Below, piece after piece: positions 25,804 to 35,071 of a stretch of DNA of 52,456 bases. Positions within the stretch are counted from its first letter, which is position 1, and the number at the start of each line of letters is the position of its first letter. The translations under genes and the position numbers were made by a program. The stretch is from Gemmatimonadota bacterium (GTDB taxonomy: Bacteria; Gemmatimonadota; Gemmatimonadetes; Gemmatimonadales; Gemmatimonadaceae). Below the pieces are notes generated by a model. It was not told where the DNA came from and did no database searches. It saw nothing but the letters and a program-made list of their open reading frames with translations. Location of the stretch: NCBI GenBank assembly GCA_016194585.1, contig JACQBG010000048.1, forward strand, positions 1-52,456. Direction: 5' to 3'.

Positions 25804-25804
<1 letters not shown>
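24893..25804 (-). CDS. nadC: Nicotinate-nucleotide pyrophosphorylase (quinolinate phosphoribosyltransferase)
   Basis: A 303-residue enzyme converting quinolinate and PRPP to nicotinate mononucleotide, CO2 and pyrophosphate. Typical segments are ERVALNFLQRLSGIATLT, ILDTRKTTPGWRRLEKYAV, CGGGVNHRMDL, VLIKDNHL and EASGGVTLSTVRAIAETGVD, ending ISVGALTHSP. The ATG overlaps the nadA stop by one base (TGATG), so the genes are translationally coupled. Confidence 0.97.
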
Positions 25805-26820
<1,016 letters not shown>

Positions 26821-26825
26821 GTCGT

Positions 26826-26831
26826 ATGATA
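26826..26831 (-). promoter_or_regulatory. TATCAT -10-like element 5 nt before nadA
   Basis: On the minus strand TATCAT stands 5 nt before the nadA ATG, in a 166-base divergent intergenic region shared with copC. This is another candidate leaderless start. No NadR/NrtR-type operator was recognised. Confidence 0.45.
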
Positions 26832-26986
26832 GCCACCGCCCCGGGTGGCTGACAGCTCGGCTGCGGTGTACGAAGGGATGGCGTCGGGCGCGTCCTGCGG
26901 CGAAATTCGCCTGCGAACGACGAGGCGTGATGTCGCGACGTCGCCGCACGTTCCACTCCCCCCAGGCACCGATGAGGATCGTTCCG

Positions 26987-27373
26987 ATGGCGCTCGCCCG
27001 GCTCGTGTTCCGCACGCTCGCCACCAGTGCCGTCGCCATCGCGTTCACGACCGGCGCGGCGCGCGCGCCGTGGCACACCAGGCTGCTGAAGAGTTCCCCG
27101 GCCGCGAACGAGACGGTGGCCTCGCCGCCGCCGGCGATCACCCTCGTCTTTTCCGAGCGCGTGGACCTCGCCGTGAGCCGGTTCCGGCTCGCCGACGCGA
27201 AGGGCACCGCGGTCGCGCTGGGCAAGGCGAAGTTCGACGATCCGCAGAAGGGCACGACGGTGGTGGTGCCCGTGTCGGGCGCGATCGCGCACGGCGCGTA
27301 CACCGTCACGTGGAGCGTCGCCGCGGACGACGGGCATCCCGTGAAGGGGACGTTCGGGTTCGTCGTGCGGTGA
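26987..27373 (+). CDS. copC: CopC-domain periplasmic copper-binding protein
   Basis: A 128-residue exported protein. A signal peptide (about 1-25, ATSAVAIAFTTGAARA) precedes the CopC beta-barrel, with the N-terminal copper-ligand region around APWHTRLLKSSPA (His30) and the C-terminal signature YTVTWSVAADDGHPVKGTF (Asp115, His117). It would carry copper in the periplasm for CopD or a cuproenzyme. ATG 26987 has GAGG 9 nt upstream; ATG 26972 is a possible alternative. It overlaps copD by 4 bases. Confidence 0.88.
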   Translation: MALARLVFRTLATSAVAIAFTTGAARAPWHTRLLKSSPAANETVASPPPAITLVFSERVDLAVSRFRLADAKGTAVALGKAKFDDPQKGTTVVVPVSGAIAHGAYTVTWSVAADDGHPVKGTFGFVVR

Positions 27374-28272
27374 GCGGCGCGCTCGCCCTCCTCGACGCGG
27401 CCGGTGGATCGAGCGTCGTGAGCGGACGGCTGCTCGCGCTCGCCGCCACGGTAGTGGCCGCGGGCGCGGTGACTTTCCGGCTCACGGTGGCGCGGACGAC
27501 CGGCGAGGGCGAAGCGACCGCGGTGCGATGGGGGATGTGGGCGTCGGCGCTGTTGCTCGTCTGCGCCGTGCCACGACTCTGGCTGCAGGCGAGGGGACTC
27601 GTCGACCCGGGCGATCCCGTGCTCCCGATGGCGGCGAACGTCCTCGGCACGCGATGGGGCGAGGGATGGCTGCTGCAGCTCGCCGGCGCGATCGTGACCG
27701 GCGCGGGATTCATCGTCGCCGCGCGACGACCGACTGCCGGGCGATGGCTGTGTGTCGCGGGCACCGCCGCGCTGGTCGTCGCACCCGCGTTCATGGGGCA
27801 CGCCATCGCCGTGCGGCGGTTGCGCTGGCTCGCCGTGACGGCCGACGTCGCGCACACGCTCGCCGCCGCGTCGTGGACGGGCGCGCTGACGATGCTCGCC
27901 GCGTGCGCGGCGCGGTTGCGCGGGTCGGCCGCGCGCGGCGAGACGCTGGCGCGCATGATCGCCGCGTTCCACCCGGTCGCGCTGATCAGCGCGGCGGTGG
28001 TCGTCGCGACCGGCGCGGCGGGGGTCTGGCTGCGAGTCGACCCGCTCTCGTCGCTCCTGCGGAGTGGCTACGGCGCCATCCTGGCGGCCAAGGTCGCGCT
28101 CGCGATCGGCGTCGCGGCGTTCGGCGCCCGCCATGCGCGCCGTGGACAGGAGGATGCGCGGCGCGGTGCGACGACACTCGAGCGCTCGCTGCGCGCCGAA
28201 GTGCTGCTCGCGTTGCTGACGATCGTCGCGACGGCGCTGCTCACCGGGAGCCCGCCGGAACCCGACGCCTGA
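27370..28272 (+). CDS. copD: CopD-like copper-resistance/uptake membrane protein
   Basis: A 300-residue protein with about eight hydrophobic segments. CopD features are the His-bearing helices: GHAIAVRRLRWLAVTADVAH and FHPVALISAAVVVATGAAG, typical of the family. GTG 27370 overlaps the copC stop (GTGA), so the two are coupled and form the usual CopC-CopD pair for moving copper across or into the inner membrane. It sits as an island of plus-strand genes between nadA-nadC and nadB. Confidence 0.83.
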   Translation: MSGALALLDAAGGSSVVSGRLLALAATVVAAGAVTFRLTVARTTGEGEATAVRWGMWASALLLVCAVPRLWLQARGLVDPGDPVLPMAANVLGTRWGEGWLLQLAGAIVTGAGFIVAARRPTAGRWLCVAGTAALVVAPAFMGHAIAVRRLRWLAVTADVAHTLAAASWTGALTMLAACAARLRGSAARGETLARMIAAFHPVALISAAVVVATGAAGVWLRVDPLSSLLRSGYGAILAAKVALAIGVAAFGARHARRGQEDARRGATTLERSLRAEVLLALLTIVATALLTGSPPEPDA

Positions 28273-28275
28273 GCG

Positions 28276-28866
28276 CTACGGCCGGCGGCGACTCGCCTGC
28301 GCATGCTCGGCGCTGTCGGCCGGCAAGCGGTAGTTCGGATCGGTGATGACGCGGCCGCGGATGGCGACGACCCCCGGCGAGGCGTACTGGGCGCGGGTCG
28401 AGACGCGGCGAGGAGCGTACGACGGCGCCGGCGCGTCCGTCGGCGAGGTGGTGACGTTCGCGGACCACTGCGCGCCGTACGTCGAGAGCTGCGTCTCCTG
28501 CGTCAGCATCGCATTCGGCGACGACCATTGGGCGCCCGACGACGAGGGGAGCTCGGACGCCGCGAATCCTTGCATGTCGTCGTGGCGCGTGGGACGAGCG
28601 GGCGGAGAACCGCCCCAGTTGCTGATGGCGATGCGTCCGTAGCTGCCGCCGCCCGTCGCCGGCTGGCGTGCGCTCGGCGCCGGGATCGGTCCCGCCTGCA
28701 GCCCCGGAACGATCGGGTCGAACGGAGCGCGCCGGTCGGCCGCCGACGGCGCGATCGTCGCCTTGCGGGCGGCGGACGGCGCGCCGCCCCCGCCCCATTG
28801 CTGGGCCGACAGTGGTGCCGCGAGCGCACAGAGCGCGGCGGCGAACGCAACACGGGACGCGGTCAT
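28276..28866 (-). CDS. Secreted hypothetical protein, 196 residues
   Basis: Not recognised. A clear signal peptide (ASRVAFAAALCALAAPLSAQ) is followed by a low-complexity, Pro/Ser/Ala/Gln-rich mature part without cysteines or known motifs; it is likely disordered and exported. ATG 28866 is preceded by GGAGGG and, further up, a TATCAG/GATATC AT-rich patch that may be its promoter. It is convergent with copD (stops 3 bases apart) and lies downstream of nadB on the same strand, but with its own ribosome site and likely promoter. Confidence 0.72.
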   Translation of the reverse strand: MTASRVAFAAALCALAAPLSAQQWGGGGAPSAARKATIAPSAADRRAPFDPIVPGLQAGPIPAPSARQPATGGGSYGRIAISNWGGSPPARPTRHDDMQGFAASELPSSSGAQWSSPNAMLTQETQLSTYGAQWSANVTTSPTDAPAPSYAPRRVSTRAQYASPGVVAIRGRVITDPNYRLPADSAEHAQASRRRP

Positions 28867-28926
28867 GAACCCTCCTCGAGTCACGATATCTGATACCCGG
28901 TGCGGCGGGTAGGGTTCACCACCCCG

Positions 28927-30438
28927 TCACCATTCGATGTGCTTGCCGCGCCATTTCCGCTTCTCCCGGGGGAAGTCGCTCCGGAAGTGGCCGCCGCGCG
29001 ATTCCTTGCGCAGGAGCGCCGCGTCGGCGATGAGGTGCGCCGTGTCGGCGAGGTTCCGCTCCTCGGTGGCCCCCTCGGGGAGGCGGGCGATGATCCCATT
29101 GAGCCGTTCGAGACAGAGGCGGAGCCCCTTCGCCGTGCGGTCGATGCCGGCGTGGTCCCACATCAGCCCGCGGATGGCGTCGGCGGCGACCTGGGCGGCG
29201 CCGCGGTCGACGAGCGGCGGCACGCTCCACGTCTCGACCCGTGGCACGCGGGCGAGTCGCGGGGCGGCGACCATGTCGCGGGCGACGCGCTCGGCGAAGA
29301 CCAGCCCCTCGAGCAGCGAGTTGGAGGCGAGCCGGTTGGCGCCGTGCACGCCGGTGCAACTCACTTCGCCGCAGGCGTAGAGCCGTTCGAGCGACGAGCG
29401 GCCGGCGAGGTCGGTGACGACGCCGCCCATCATGTAGTGCGCCGCCGGCGTCACGGGGATGCGGTCCTTGCGCGGGTCGATGCCACGGGCGAGGCAGATC
29501 TGCATGATCCCCGGAAAGCGACGCGCGAAGGTGCGGCCGATCTTGCGGGCGTCGAGCCAGACGCGCGAGCCCGCGCGCTGTTCGCGGAAGATCTCGCGCG
29601 CGACGATGTCGCGCGGCGCGAGTTCGGCGAGGCGGTGGCGGCGCGTCATGAAGCGCTGGCCGCGGTCGTTCACGAGCACGGCGCCCTCGCCGCGCACCGC
29701 CTCGGAGATGAGCGAGAGCGGGTTCTCGCGCGTGTCGAGCGCGGTGGGGTGGAACTGCACGAACTCCATGTCGGCGAGCCGCGCGCCGGCGCGGTGGGCG
29801 ATGGCGAAGCCATCGCCGGTGGCGACCTGCGGGTTGGTGGTGTAGCGGTACACCTGTCCGCAGCCGCCGGTCGCGAGCACGGTCGCGTCGGCGATGATCT
29901 CGACGGCGCGTCCCGACACGCTCGCCCGCACACCGACGCAGCGGCCGTTCGCGACGATGAGGTCGAGGGCGCGGGCGGTCTCGAGCACGGTGATGTTGCG
30001 GCTCTCGCCGACGCGCTGCACGAGGGTGCGCGCGACCTCGGCGCCCGTCTGGTCGCCCTGGGCGTGCACGATGCGCTTGCGCGAGTGCGCGGCCTCCTTG
30101 CCGAGGGCGAGGCGGCCGCTCTCGTCGCGGTCGAAGCGCGCGCCCATGGTGGCGAGGTCGCGCACCCGCTGCGGTCCCTCGGCGACGAGCACCTCGACGG
30201 CGGCGGCATCGCAGAGCGCGGCGCCGGCGGCGAGCGTGTCCTGACGGTGGAGTTCGGGGGAATCGCCGGCGCCGAGGGCCGCGGCGATGCCGCCCTGCGC
30301 GTACGCGGTGGCGCTGTCGAAGAGCGAGCGCTTGGTGAGGACGAACACGTCGCCCTGCTCGGAGGCGCGCCACGCGGTGTGCAGGCCGGCGACGCCCGAG
30401 CCGATGACGAGGAAGCGCGTGCGGACGCGGTCGGCCAT
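28927..30438 (-). CDS. nadB: L-aspartate oxidase
   Basis: A 503-residue FAD enzyme oxidising L-aspartate to iminoaspartate, the first step of NAD synthesis, feeding NadA. Visible are the dinucleotide fold VIGSGVAGLHTAW, TAYAQGGIAAALG, KEAAHSRKRIVHAQGDQTG, the substrate region FVQFHPTALD, PAAHYMMGGV and CTGVHGANRLASNSLLEGLV, all hallmarks that separate NadB from succinate dehydrogenase. The ATG stands 6 nt after TAGATT with no Shine-Dalgarno. Divergent from the BMP transporter operon. Confidence 0.97.
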   Translation of the reverse strand: MADRVRTRFLVIGSGVAGLHTAWRASEQGDVFVLTKRSLFDSATAYAQGGIAAALGAGDSPELHRQDTLAAGAALCDAAAVEVLVAEGPQRVRDLATMGARFDRDESGRLALGKEAAHSRKRIVHAQGDQTGAEVARTLVQRVGESRNITVLETARALDLIVANGRCVGVRASVSGRAVEIIADATVLATGGCGQVYRYTTNPQVATGDGFAIAHRAGARLADMEFVQFHPTALDTRENPLSLISEAVRGEGAVLVNDRGQRFMTRRHRLAELAPRDIVAREIFREQRAGSRVWLDARKIGRTFARRFPGIMQICLARGIDPRKDRIPVTPAAHYMMGGVVTDLAGRSSLERLYACGEVSCTGVHGANRLASNSLLEGLVFAERVARDMVAAPRLARVPRVETWSVPPLVDRGAAQVAADAIRGLMWDHAGIDRTAKGLRLCLERLNGIIARLPEGATEERNLADTAHLIADAALLRKESRGGHFRSDFPREKRKWRGKHIEW

Positions 30439-30444
30439 GCCCGG

Positions 30445-30450
30445 AATCTA
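30445..30450 (-). promoter_or_regulatory. TAGATT -10-like element 6 nt before nadB
   Basis: TAGATTCC on the minus strand ends only 6 nt before the nadB ATG. The spacing equals a normal -10 to +1 distance, so transcription would begin on or beside the start codon. No recognisable -35 element 16-18 nt upstream. Confidence 0.55.
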
Positions 30451-30503
30451 CCGTGTGGCGACTGCTTGCGAGGCCTCGCCCCGGGCGCGATTCTACACGC
30501 TTC

Positions 30504-31541
30504 ATGCGCAAGATCCTCGCCTTCGTCGGCGTGCTCCTCGCCGCGCACGTGGCCATGCAGTGGATCCACCCCGCCGGCGCGGCGGTGGCGCCCACCGGCA
30601 ACGCGCTCGACGTGGGGATCGTGTTCGACCTCGGCGGCCGCGGCGACAAGTCGTTCAACGACGGCGCCTACATCGGCGCGATGCGCGCCGCGAAGGAACT
30701 GGGCGCCCGGGTGCGGTTCGTCGAGCCCGGCGAGGGTTCCGACCGCGAGGCCGGACTCCGGCTGCTCGCGGCGGAGAAGATGGATCTCGTCATCGGCGTC
30801 GGCTTCATCTTCACCGACGACCTGACGGAACTCGCGAAGGAGTATCCGAACGTCGCGTTCGCCGGCGTCGATTACGCCGTGACGATCGACAAGGACGGCA
30901 ATCCCGTCGCGCCGCCGAAGAACCTCGCGGCGCTCAAGTTCCGCGAGGAGCAGGGCTCGTTCCTGGTGGGCGCGCTGGCGGCGCTCGTCGGGAAGTCGAA
31001 GAAGGTGGGGTTCATCGGCGGGATGGACTCGCCGCTCATCCACAAGTTCGAAGCGGGGTACCGCGCCGGGGTGAAGCAGGTGTGCCCCGACTGCGAAGTG
31101 ATCGCGCAGTACGCGGGGGTCACCCCTGAAGCGTTCCGGAATCCGGGACGCGGCAAGGAACTCGCGCTGAGCCAGTACCAGCAGGGCGTGAACGTGATCT
31201 ACCACGCGTCGGGGTCGACGGGGCTCGGCGTGTTCGAGGCCGCGCGCACGCTGGACAAGTACGGCATCGGCGTCGACGCCGACCAGTACAAGGAAGCGCC
31301 CGGGCACGTGCTCTCGTCGATGGTGAAGCGCGTCGACAACGCGGTGTTCGACGTCATCAAGCGGGTGGCCGAGAAGAAGTTCACGGGCGGCATCTACTCG
31401 TTCGGCCTCGCCGAGGACGGCGTCGGCTACGTGTATGACGAGCACAACAGGGCGCTCATCCCCGATTCCGTGCGGCAGCGCCTCGAGGCGCTCAAGGCCG
31501 AGATCGTCGCGGGACGCATCATCGTGCCCTCGACGAAATGA
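30504..31541 (+). CDS. BMP-family substrate-binding protein of a nucleoside-type ABC importer
   Basis: A 345-residue exported binding protein (N-terminal hydrophobic anchor LAFVGVLLAAHVAMQWI). BMP landmarks are VGIVFDLGGRGDKSFNDGAY, FREEQGSFLVGALAALV, VGFIGGMDSPLIHKFEAGY and GVDADQY. Proteins of this family bind purine nucleosides, other nucleosides or related ligands. There is no cysteine lipobox, unlike most homologues, so it may be tethered by an uncleaved N-terminal helix or released. Its TGA overlaps the ATG of the ATPase gene (ATGA). ATG 30504 is preferred to the upstream GTG. Confidence 0.9.
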   Translation: MRKILAFVGVLLAAHVAMQWIHPAGAAVAPTGNALDVGIVFDLGGRGDKSFNDGAYIGAMRAAKELGARVRFVEPGEGSDREAGLRLLAAEKMDLVIGVGFIFTDDLTELAKEYPNVAFAGVDYAVTIDKDGNPVAPPKNLAALKFREEQGSFLVGALAALVGKSKKVGFIGGMDSPLIHKFEAGYRAGVKQVCPDCEVIAQYAGVTPEAFRNPGRGKELALSQYQQGVNVIYHASGSTGLGVFEAARTLDKYGIGVDADQYKEAPGHVLSSMVKRVDNAVFDVIKRVAEKKFTGGIYSFGLAEDGVGYVYDEHNRALIPDSVRQRLEALKAEIVAGRIIVPSTK

Positions 31542-33082
31542 CGACGAGCCCCTCACCCACCCCCGCCGTGCGGCTGACGGCGATCGAGAAGCGGTTCGGC
31601 GCCGTGCGCGCCAACCGCGGCGCGAGCCTCGAGGTGCGGCCGGGGGAGATCCACGCGCTGGTCGGCGAGAACGGCGCCGGCAAGAGCACGCTCATGAAGA
31701 TCCTGAGCGGCGCGATGCCGTGCGACGGCGGGACGATCGAGGTCGGCGGGCGCGACGTCACGGGGTGGACGACGGCGGAGGCGATCGCGAGCGGCGTGGG
31801 GATGGTGCACCAGCACTTCATGCTCGTGCCGACGCTCACCGTGGCCGAGAACGTGGTGCTCGGCCGCGAGCCGGTGAGCGTGGGGACGTTCGACCGCGCG
31901 CGCGCGGTGCGCGAGGTCGAGCAGCTGAGCGAGCAGAGCGGTCTGATCGTGCCGGCCGACCGGCTCGTCGCGGACCTCTCGGTGGGCGAGGCGCAGCGCG
32001 TGGAGATCCTGAAGACGCTCTACCGCGGCGCCCGCATCCTGCTGCTCGACGAACCGACGGCGGTACTCTCGCCGCCCGAAGTGGCCGAGCTGTGGAAGGT
32101 GCTGCGCCGCGTGCGCGACGGCGGGGCGACGATCGTACTGATCACGCACAAGCTCGACGAGGTGATGAGCGTCACCGAGCAGGTGACGGTGATGCGGCAG
32201 GGGGAGACGGTCGCGCGTTTCGCGACGCGCGATACGACGCCGGAGGGGATCGCGCACGCGATGGTCGGGCGGGCGGTCGACCTGTCGGTGCGCGAAGGAC
32301 GGAGCGTGGGGCGTGAGGCGGGCGGCGCGCCCGCGCTCGAAGTGCGCGACCTCGTGGTGCGGGGGGCGCGTGTTGACCGCGCAGTCAATGGCGTCTCGTT
32401 CACCGTCGCGCCGGGGGAGATCCTCGGCATCGCGGGGGTCGAGGGGAACGGACAGACGGAGCTGCTCGAGGCGATCGCGGGGCTGCGGCCGGTGGCGGGC
32501 GGGCGCGTGCTGCTCGGCGGCGCCGACGTCACCACGCTCGACGTGCGCGCGCGGGGCGACGCGGGACTCTCGCACATCCCCGAGGACCGGCACCGGCGCG
32601 GGCTGATCCTCGAGTACTCGATCGCCGACAACCTGATCCTCGGCCAGCAGCATCACTTCCAGCGGCGCGGGGTGCTCGACGGCGCCGCGATCGCGGCGAA
32701 CGCGGCGACGCAGATCGCGGCGTACGACATCCGCCCCACGGACGCGGCGCTCCCGGCGCAGGCGCTCTCGGGGGGCAACCAGCAGAAGATCGTGATCGCC
32801 CGCGAGATGGCGCGGCCGTTCACCGCCCTGCTCGCCGCGCAGCCGACGCGCGGCGTGGACGTGGGCGCGATCGAGTTCATCCACGAGGAACTCCGCAAGG
32901 CGCGCGACGCGGGCAAGGCGATCCTCCTCGTGAGCGCCGAGCTGCGCGAGGTGCTCACGCTCGCCGACCGCGTGGCGGTGATGTACGGTGGGCGGTTCGT
33001 GACCGTGCTGCCGCGCCGCGAGGCGAACGAGGAGGTGCTCGGGCCCTACATGACCGGCGCCAAGCGGGAGGACGCGGCATGA
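31538..33082 (+). CDS. ABC transporter ATPase with two nucleotide-binding domains (YufO/NupO-like)
   Basis: A 514-residue ATPase with tandem ABC domains. Domain 1: Walker A GENGAGKST, Q-loop region HQHFMLVPTLT, signature LSVGEAQRVEIL, Walker B ILLLDEPTA. Domain 2: a degenerate Walker A GVEGNGQTE, signature LSGGNQQKIVIAREM and LLAAQPTRGVD in the Walker B position, the normal asymmetry of the sugar/nucleoside group. It energises the two permeases that follow. It overlaps both neighbours by 4 bases (ATGA). Confidence 0.94.
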   Translation: MTTSPSPTPAVRLTAIEKRFGAVRANRGASLEVRPGEIHALVGENGAGKSTLMKILSGAMPCDGGTIEVGGRDVTGWTTAEAIASGVGMVHQHFMLVPTLTVAENVVLGREPVSVGTFDRARAVREVEQLSEQSGLIVPADRLVADLSVGEAQRVEILKTLYRGARILLLDEPTAVLSPPEVAELWKVLRRVRDGGATIVLITHKLDEVMSVTEQVTVMRQGETVARFATRDTTPEGIAHAMVGRAVDLSVREGRSVGREAGGAPALEVRDLVVRGARVDRAVNGVSFTVAPGEILGIAGVEGNGQTELLEAIAGLRPVAGGRVLLGGADVTTLDVRARGDAGLSHIPEDRHRRGLILEYSIADNLILGQQHHFQRRGVLDGAAIAANAATQIAAYDIRPTDAALPAQALSGGNQQKIVIAREMARPFTALLAAQPTRGVDVGAIEFIHEELRKARDAGKAILLVSAELREVLTLADRVAVMYGGRFVTVLPRREANEEVLGPYMTGAKREDAA

Positions 33083-34152
33083 ACGCGCGCCTGCGGGTGG
33101 TGCTCGAGGAAGCGGTGCTCCCGCCGCTCGTGGCGCTGGCCGTGGCGTTCGTCGCCGGCGACCTGCTCATCCTCATCTATGGGCAGGCACCGGGCGCCGT
33201 GTGGCGCGCGCTGCTCGAGGGGACGTGGGGCAACGCGTACGGATTCGGGCAAGTGCTGTACAAGGCGACGACGCTCACCTGCACCGGACTCGCCGTGGCG
33301 ATGAGCTTGCGGGCGGGGCTCTTCAACATCGGCGCCGAAGGACAGCTCGCGGCCGGAGGGTTCGGCGCGGCGGTGGCGGGACTCGCGCTCCCTGCGGGCA
33401 CGCCGTGGGTGATCGCGGTGCCGCTCTGCACGCTCGCCGCGTGCGTCGCCGGCGGCGCGGTGGGCGCGGTGCCGGGGGTGCTGCGCGCCCGGTTCGGCGC
33501 GCACGAGGTGATCGTCACGATCATGTCCAATTTCATCGTGCTCGCGCTGCTCAACTACATCGTTAGCGCGAAGCTGCACGTGCCCGAGACGCTGCACACG
33601 CCGGAGATGCACGCCGGCCAGGTGGCGCGGCTCTCCGGCGTCATCGCGGGCTTCCACGGCTCGGCGGCGAACTGGACGCTGCTGATCGTCGCCGCGGCGT
33701 GCGCGCTCGCGTGGTGGTACCTGTTCCGCACGCGGGCCGGCTACGAGCTGCGCGCCGTGGGATTGCAGCCCGACGCGGCCGAGTACGCGGGGGTGCGCGT
33801 GGGACGCACGTGGCGCAACGCGCTCACGCTCTCCGGCGCGCTCGCCGGACTCGGCGGCATCAATTTCGTGCTCGGCTACAAGGGCTACTACGAGGACGGC
33901 TTCGCCGGAGGCGCCGGCTTCCTCGGCATCGCGGTGGCGCTCGTCGGGCGCAACCATCCGCTGGGCGTGCTGCTCGCCGCGCTCTTCTTCGCGACGCTGA
34001 GCCAGGGTGGGCTCGCGATCAACGCGATGGTGCCGAAGCAGATCGTCGAGGTGCTGCAGGGGATCGTGATCATCGCCGTGGCGACGTCGGTGCCGGAGGT
34101 GCGGCGCGTGCTGCGCAACGCGGCGGGCAAGCTCGCGGGCGGGCGCGCATGA
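33079..34152 (+). CDS. ABC transporter permease, nucleoside/BMP type (YufP-like)
   Basis: A 357-residue inner-membrane permease with about 9-10 hydrophobic segments. The family segments RAGLFNIGAEGQLAAGG, VLRARFGAHEVIVTIMSNFI and NHPLGVLLAALFFATLSQGG are present. It pairs with the next gene to form the membrane channel of the importer. It begins at an ATGA overlap with the ATPase gene and ends at an ATGA overlap with the second permease. Confidence 0.93.
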   Translation: MNARLRVVLEEAVLPPLVALAVAFVAGDLLILIYGQAPGAVWRALLEGTWGNAYGFGQVLYKATTLTCTGLAVAMSLRAGLFNIGAEGQLAAGGFGAAVAGLALPAGTPWVIAVPLCTLAACVAGGAVGAVPGVLRARFGAHEVIVTIMSNFIVLALLNYIVSAKLHVPETLHTPEMHAGQVARLSGVIAGFHGSAANWTLLIVAAACALAWWYLFRTRAGYELRAVGLQPDAAEYAGVRVGRTWRNALTLSGALAGLGGINFVLGYKGYYEDGFAGGAGFLGIAVALVGRNHPLGVLLAALFFATLSQGGLAINAMVPKQIVEVLQGIVIIAVATSVPEVRRVLRNAAGKLAGGRA

Positions 34153-35027
34153 GTCTCCTCCTCTTCCTCGCGCAGACGCTGCGCATCGCCATCCCGTACC
34201 TGTTCGCGGCGGCGGGGGGTGCGCTCGCCGAGCGGGCCGGCGTGGTGAGCCTCACGCTGGAGGGGTTCATGCTCGGCGGCGCGTTCGGCGCGGTGCTCGG
34301 GTCGCACTACACCGGGAGCGCGTGGATCGGGCTGGTGACCGGCGTGGCGTGGGGGCTGATGCTGGCGCTCATCCATGCCGTGTGCTCGATCCGCTACAAG
34401 GCCGACCAGATCGTCGTGGGCGTGGCGATCAACCTGTTCACGGTCGGCATCACGCGGTTCTTCCTGCAGCTGGCGTTCGAGTCGAGCTCGAACTCGCCGC
34501 GCGTGGCCGGCTTCGGCGGCGACGCGGGGAGCAGCGCGGCGGCGTTCCTCACGAATCCGCTCGTGTGGATGGGGATCGTGGTGATGCCCGCCCTCTGGTG
34601 GGTGGTGCAGAAGACGACGTTCGGGCTGCGCGTGCGGGCGGTGGGCGAGCATCCGCAGGCGGCGGCGAGCGTGGGGGTGCCGGTGAACCGCGTGCGTTAC
34701 GTCGCGGTGCTGGGCTCCGGGGCGCTGGCGGCGCTCGGCGGCGTGTATCTCGCGCTCGACCAGCACCAGTTCACCGACTCGATGACGGCGGGGCGCGGCT
34801 TCATCGCGTTGGCGGCGGTGATCTTCGGGCGGTGGGACCCGCTGCGCGCGGGGCTCGCCTGCCTGCTGTTCGCGGCGGCGGAGACGTTGCAGATCCAGTT
34901 GCAGGCGGCGCAACTGATCCCGAGCCAGTTCGTGGCGATGATCCCGTACGTGCTGACGATCGTGGCGGTGGCGGGAGTGGTGGGGCGGAGCACGCCGCCG
35001 GCGGCGCTGGGACGGACGACGGACTGA
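34149..35027 (+). CDS. ABC transporter permease, nucleoside/BMP type (YufQ-like)
   Basis: A 292-residue second permease with about eight hydrophobic helices. Family text includes ERAGVVSLTLEGFMLGGAFG, YKADQIVVGVAINLFTVGIT, VGEHPQAAASVGV and AVIFGRWDPLRAGLACLLF. It is the last gene of the four-gene operon (binding protein, ATPase, permease, permease). A longer frame in the same phase upstream overlaps the first permease and is noise; the ATG at 34149 has the ATGA overlap. Confidence 0.93.
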   Translation: MSLLLFLAQTLRIAIPYLFAAAGGALAERAGVVSLTLEGFMLGGAFGAVLGSHYTGSAWIGLVTGVAWGLMLALIHAVCSIRYKADQIVVGVAINLFTVGITRFFLQLAFESSSNSPRVAGFGGDAGSSAAAFLTNPLVWMGIVVMPALWWVVQKTTFGLRVRAVGEHPQAAASVGVPVNRVRYVAVLGSGALAALGGVYLALDQHQFTDSMTAGRGFIALAAVIFGRWDPLRAGLACLLFAAAETLQIQLQAAQLIPSQFVAMIPYVLTIVAVAGVVGRSTPPAALGRTTD

Positions 35028-35071
35028 GCGCTGACCCCGGCCGACCGGTGGCGCTCGGCCGGGATCAGCGC
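35028..35071. terminator. Bidirectional hairpin between the ABC operon and the acyltransferase gene
   Basis: A 17-position stem with one mismatch and a 10-nt loop begins on the base after the second permease stop. The stop codon of the convergent acyltransferase gene (35065-35067) lies within the right arm. There is no T run on either side. Its strength and place between convergent stops support termination in both directions. Confidence 0.65.

Noticed and set aside
30455-30503. Purine-type riboswitch before the nucleoside importer operon
   Set aside because: Only about 65 bases separate nadB from the binding-protein gene and no aptamer-like pairing was visible.
31538-33082. Degenerate Walker A and B in the second ABC domain as a possible inactivation
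   Set aside because: This asymmetry is normal in tandem-domain ATPases of the sugar/nucleoside importer group.
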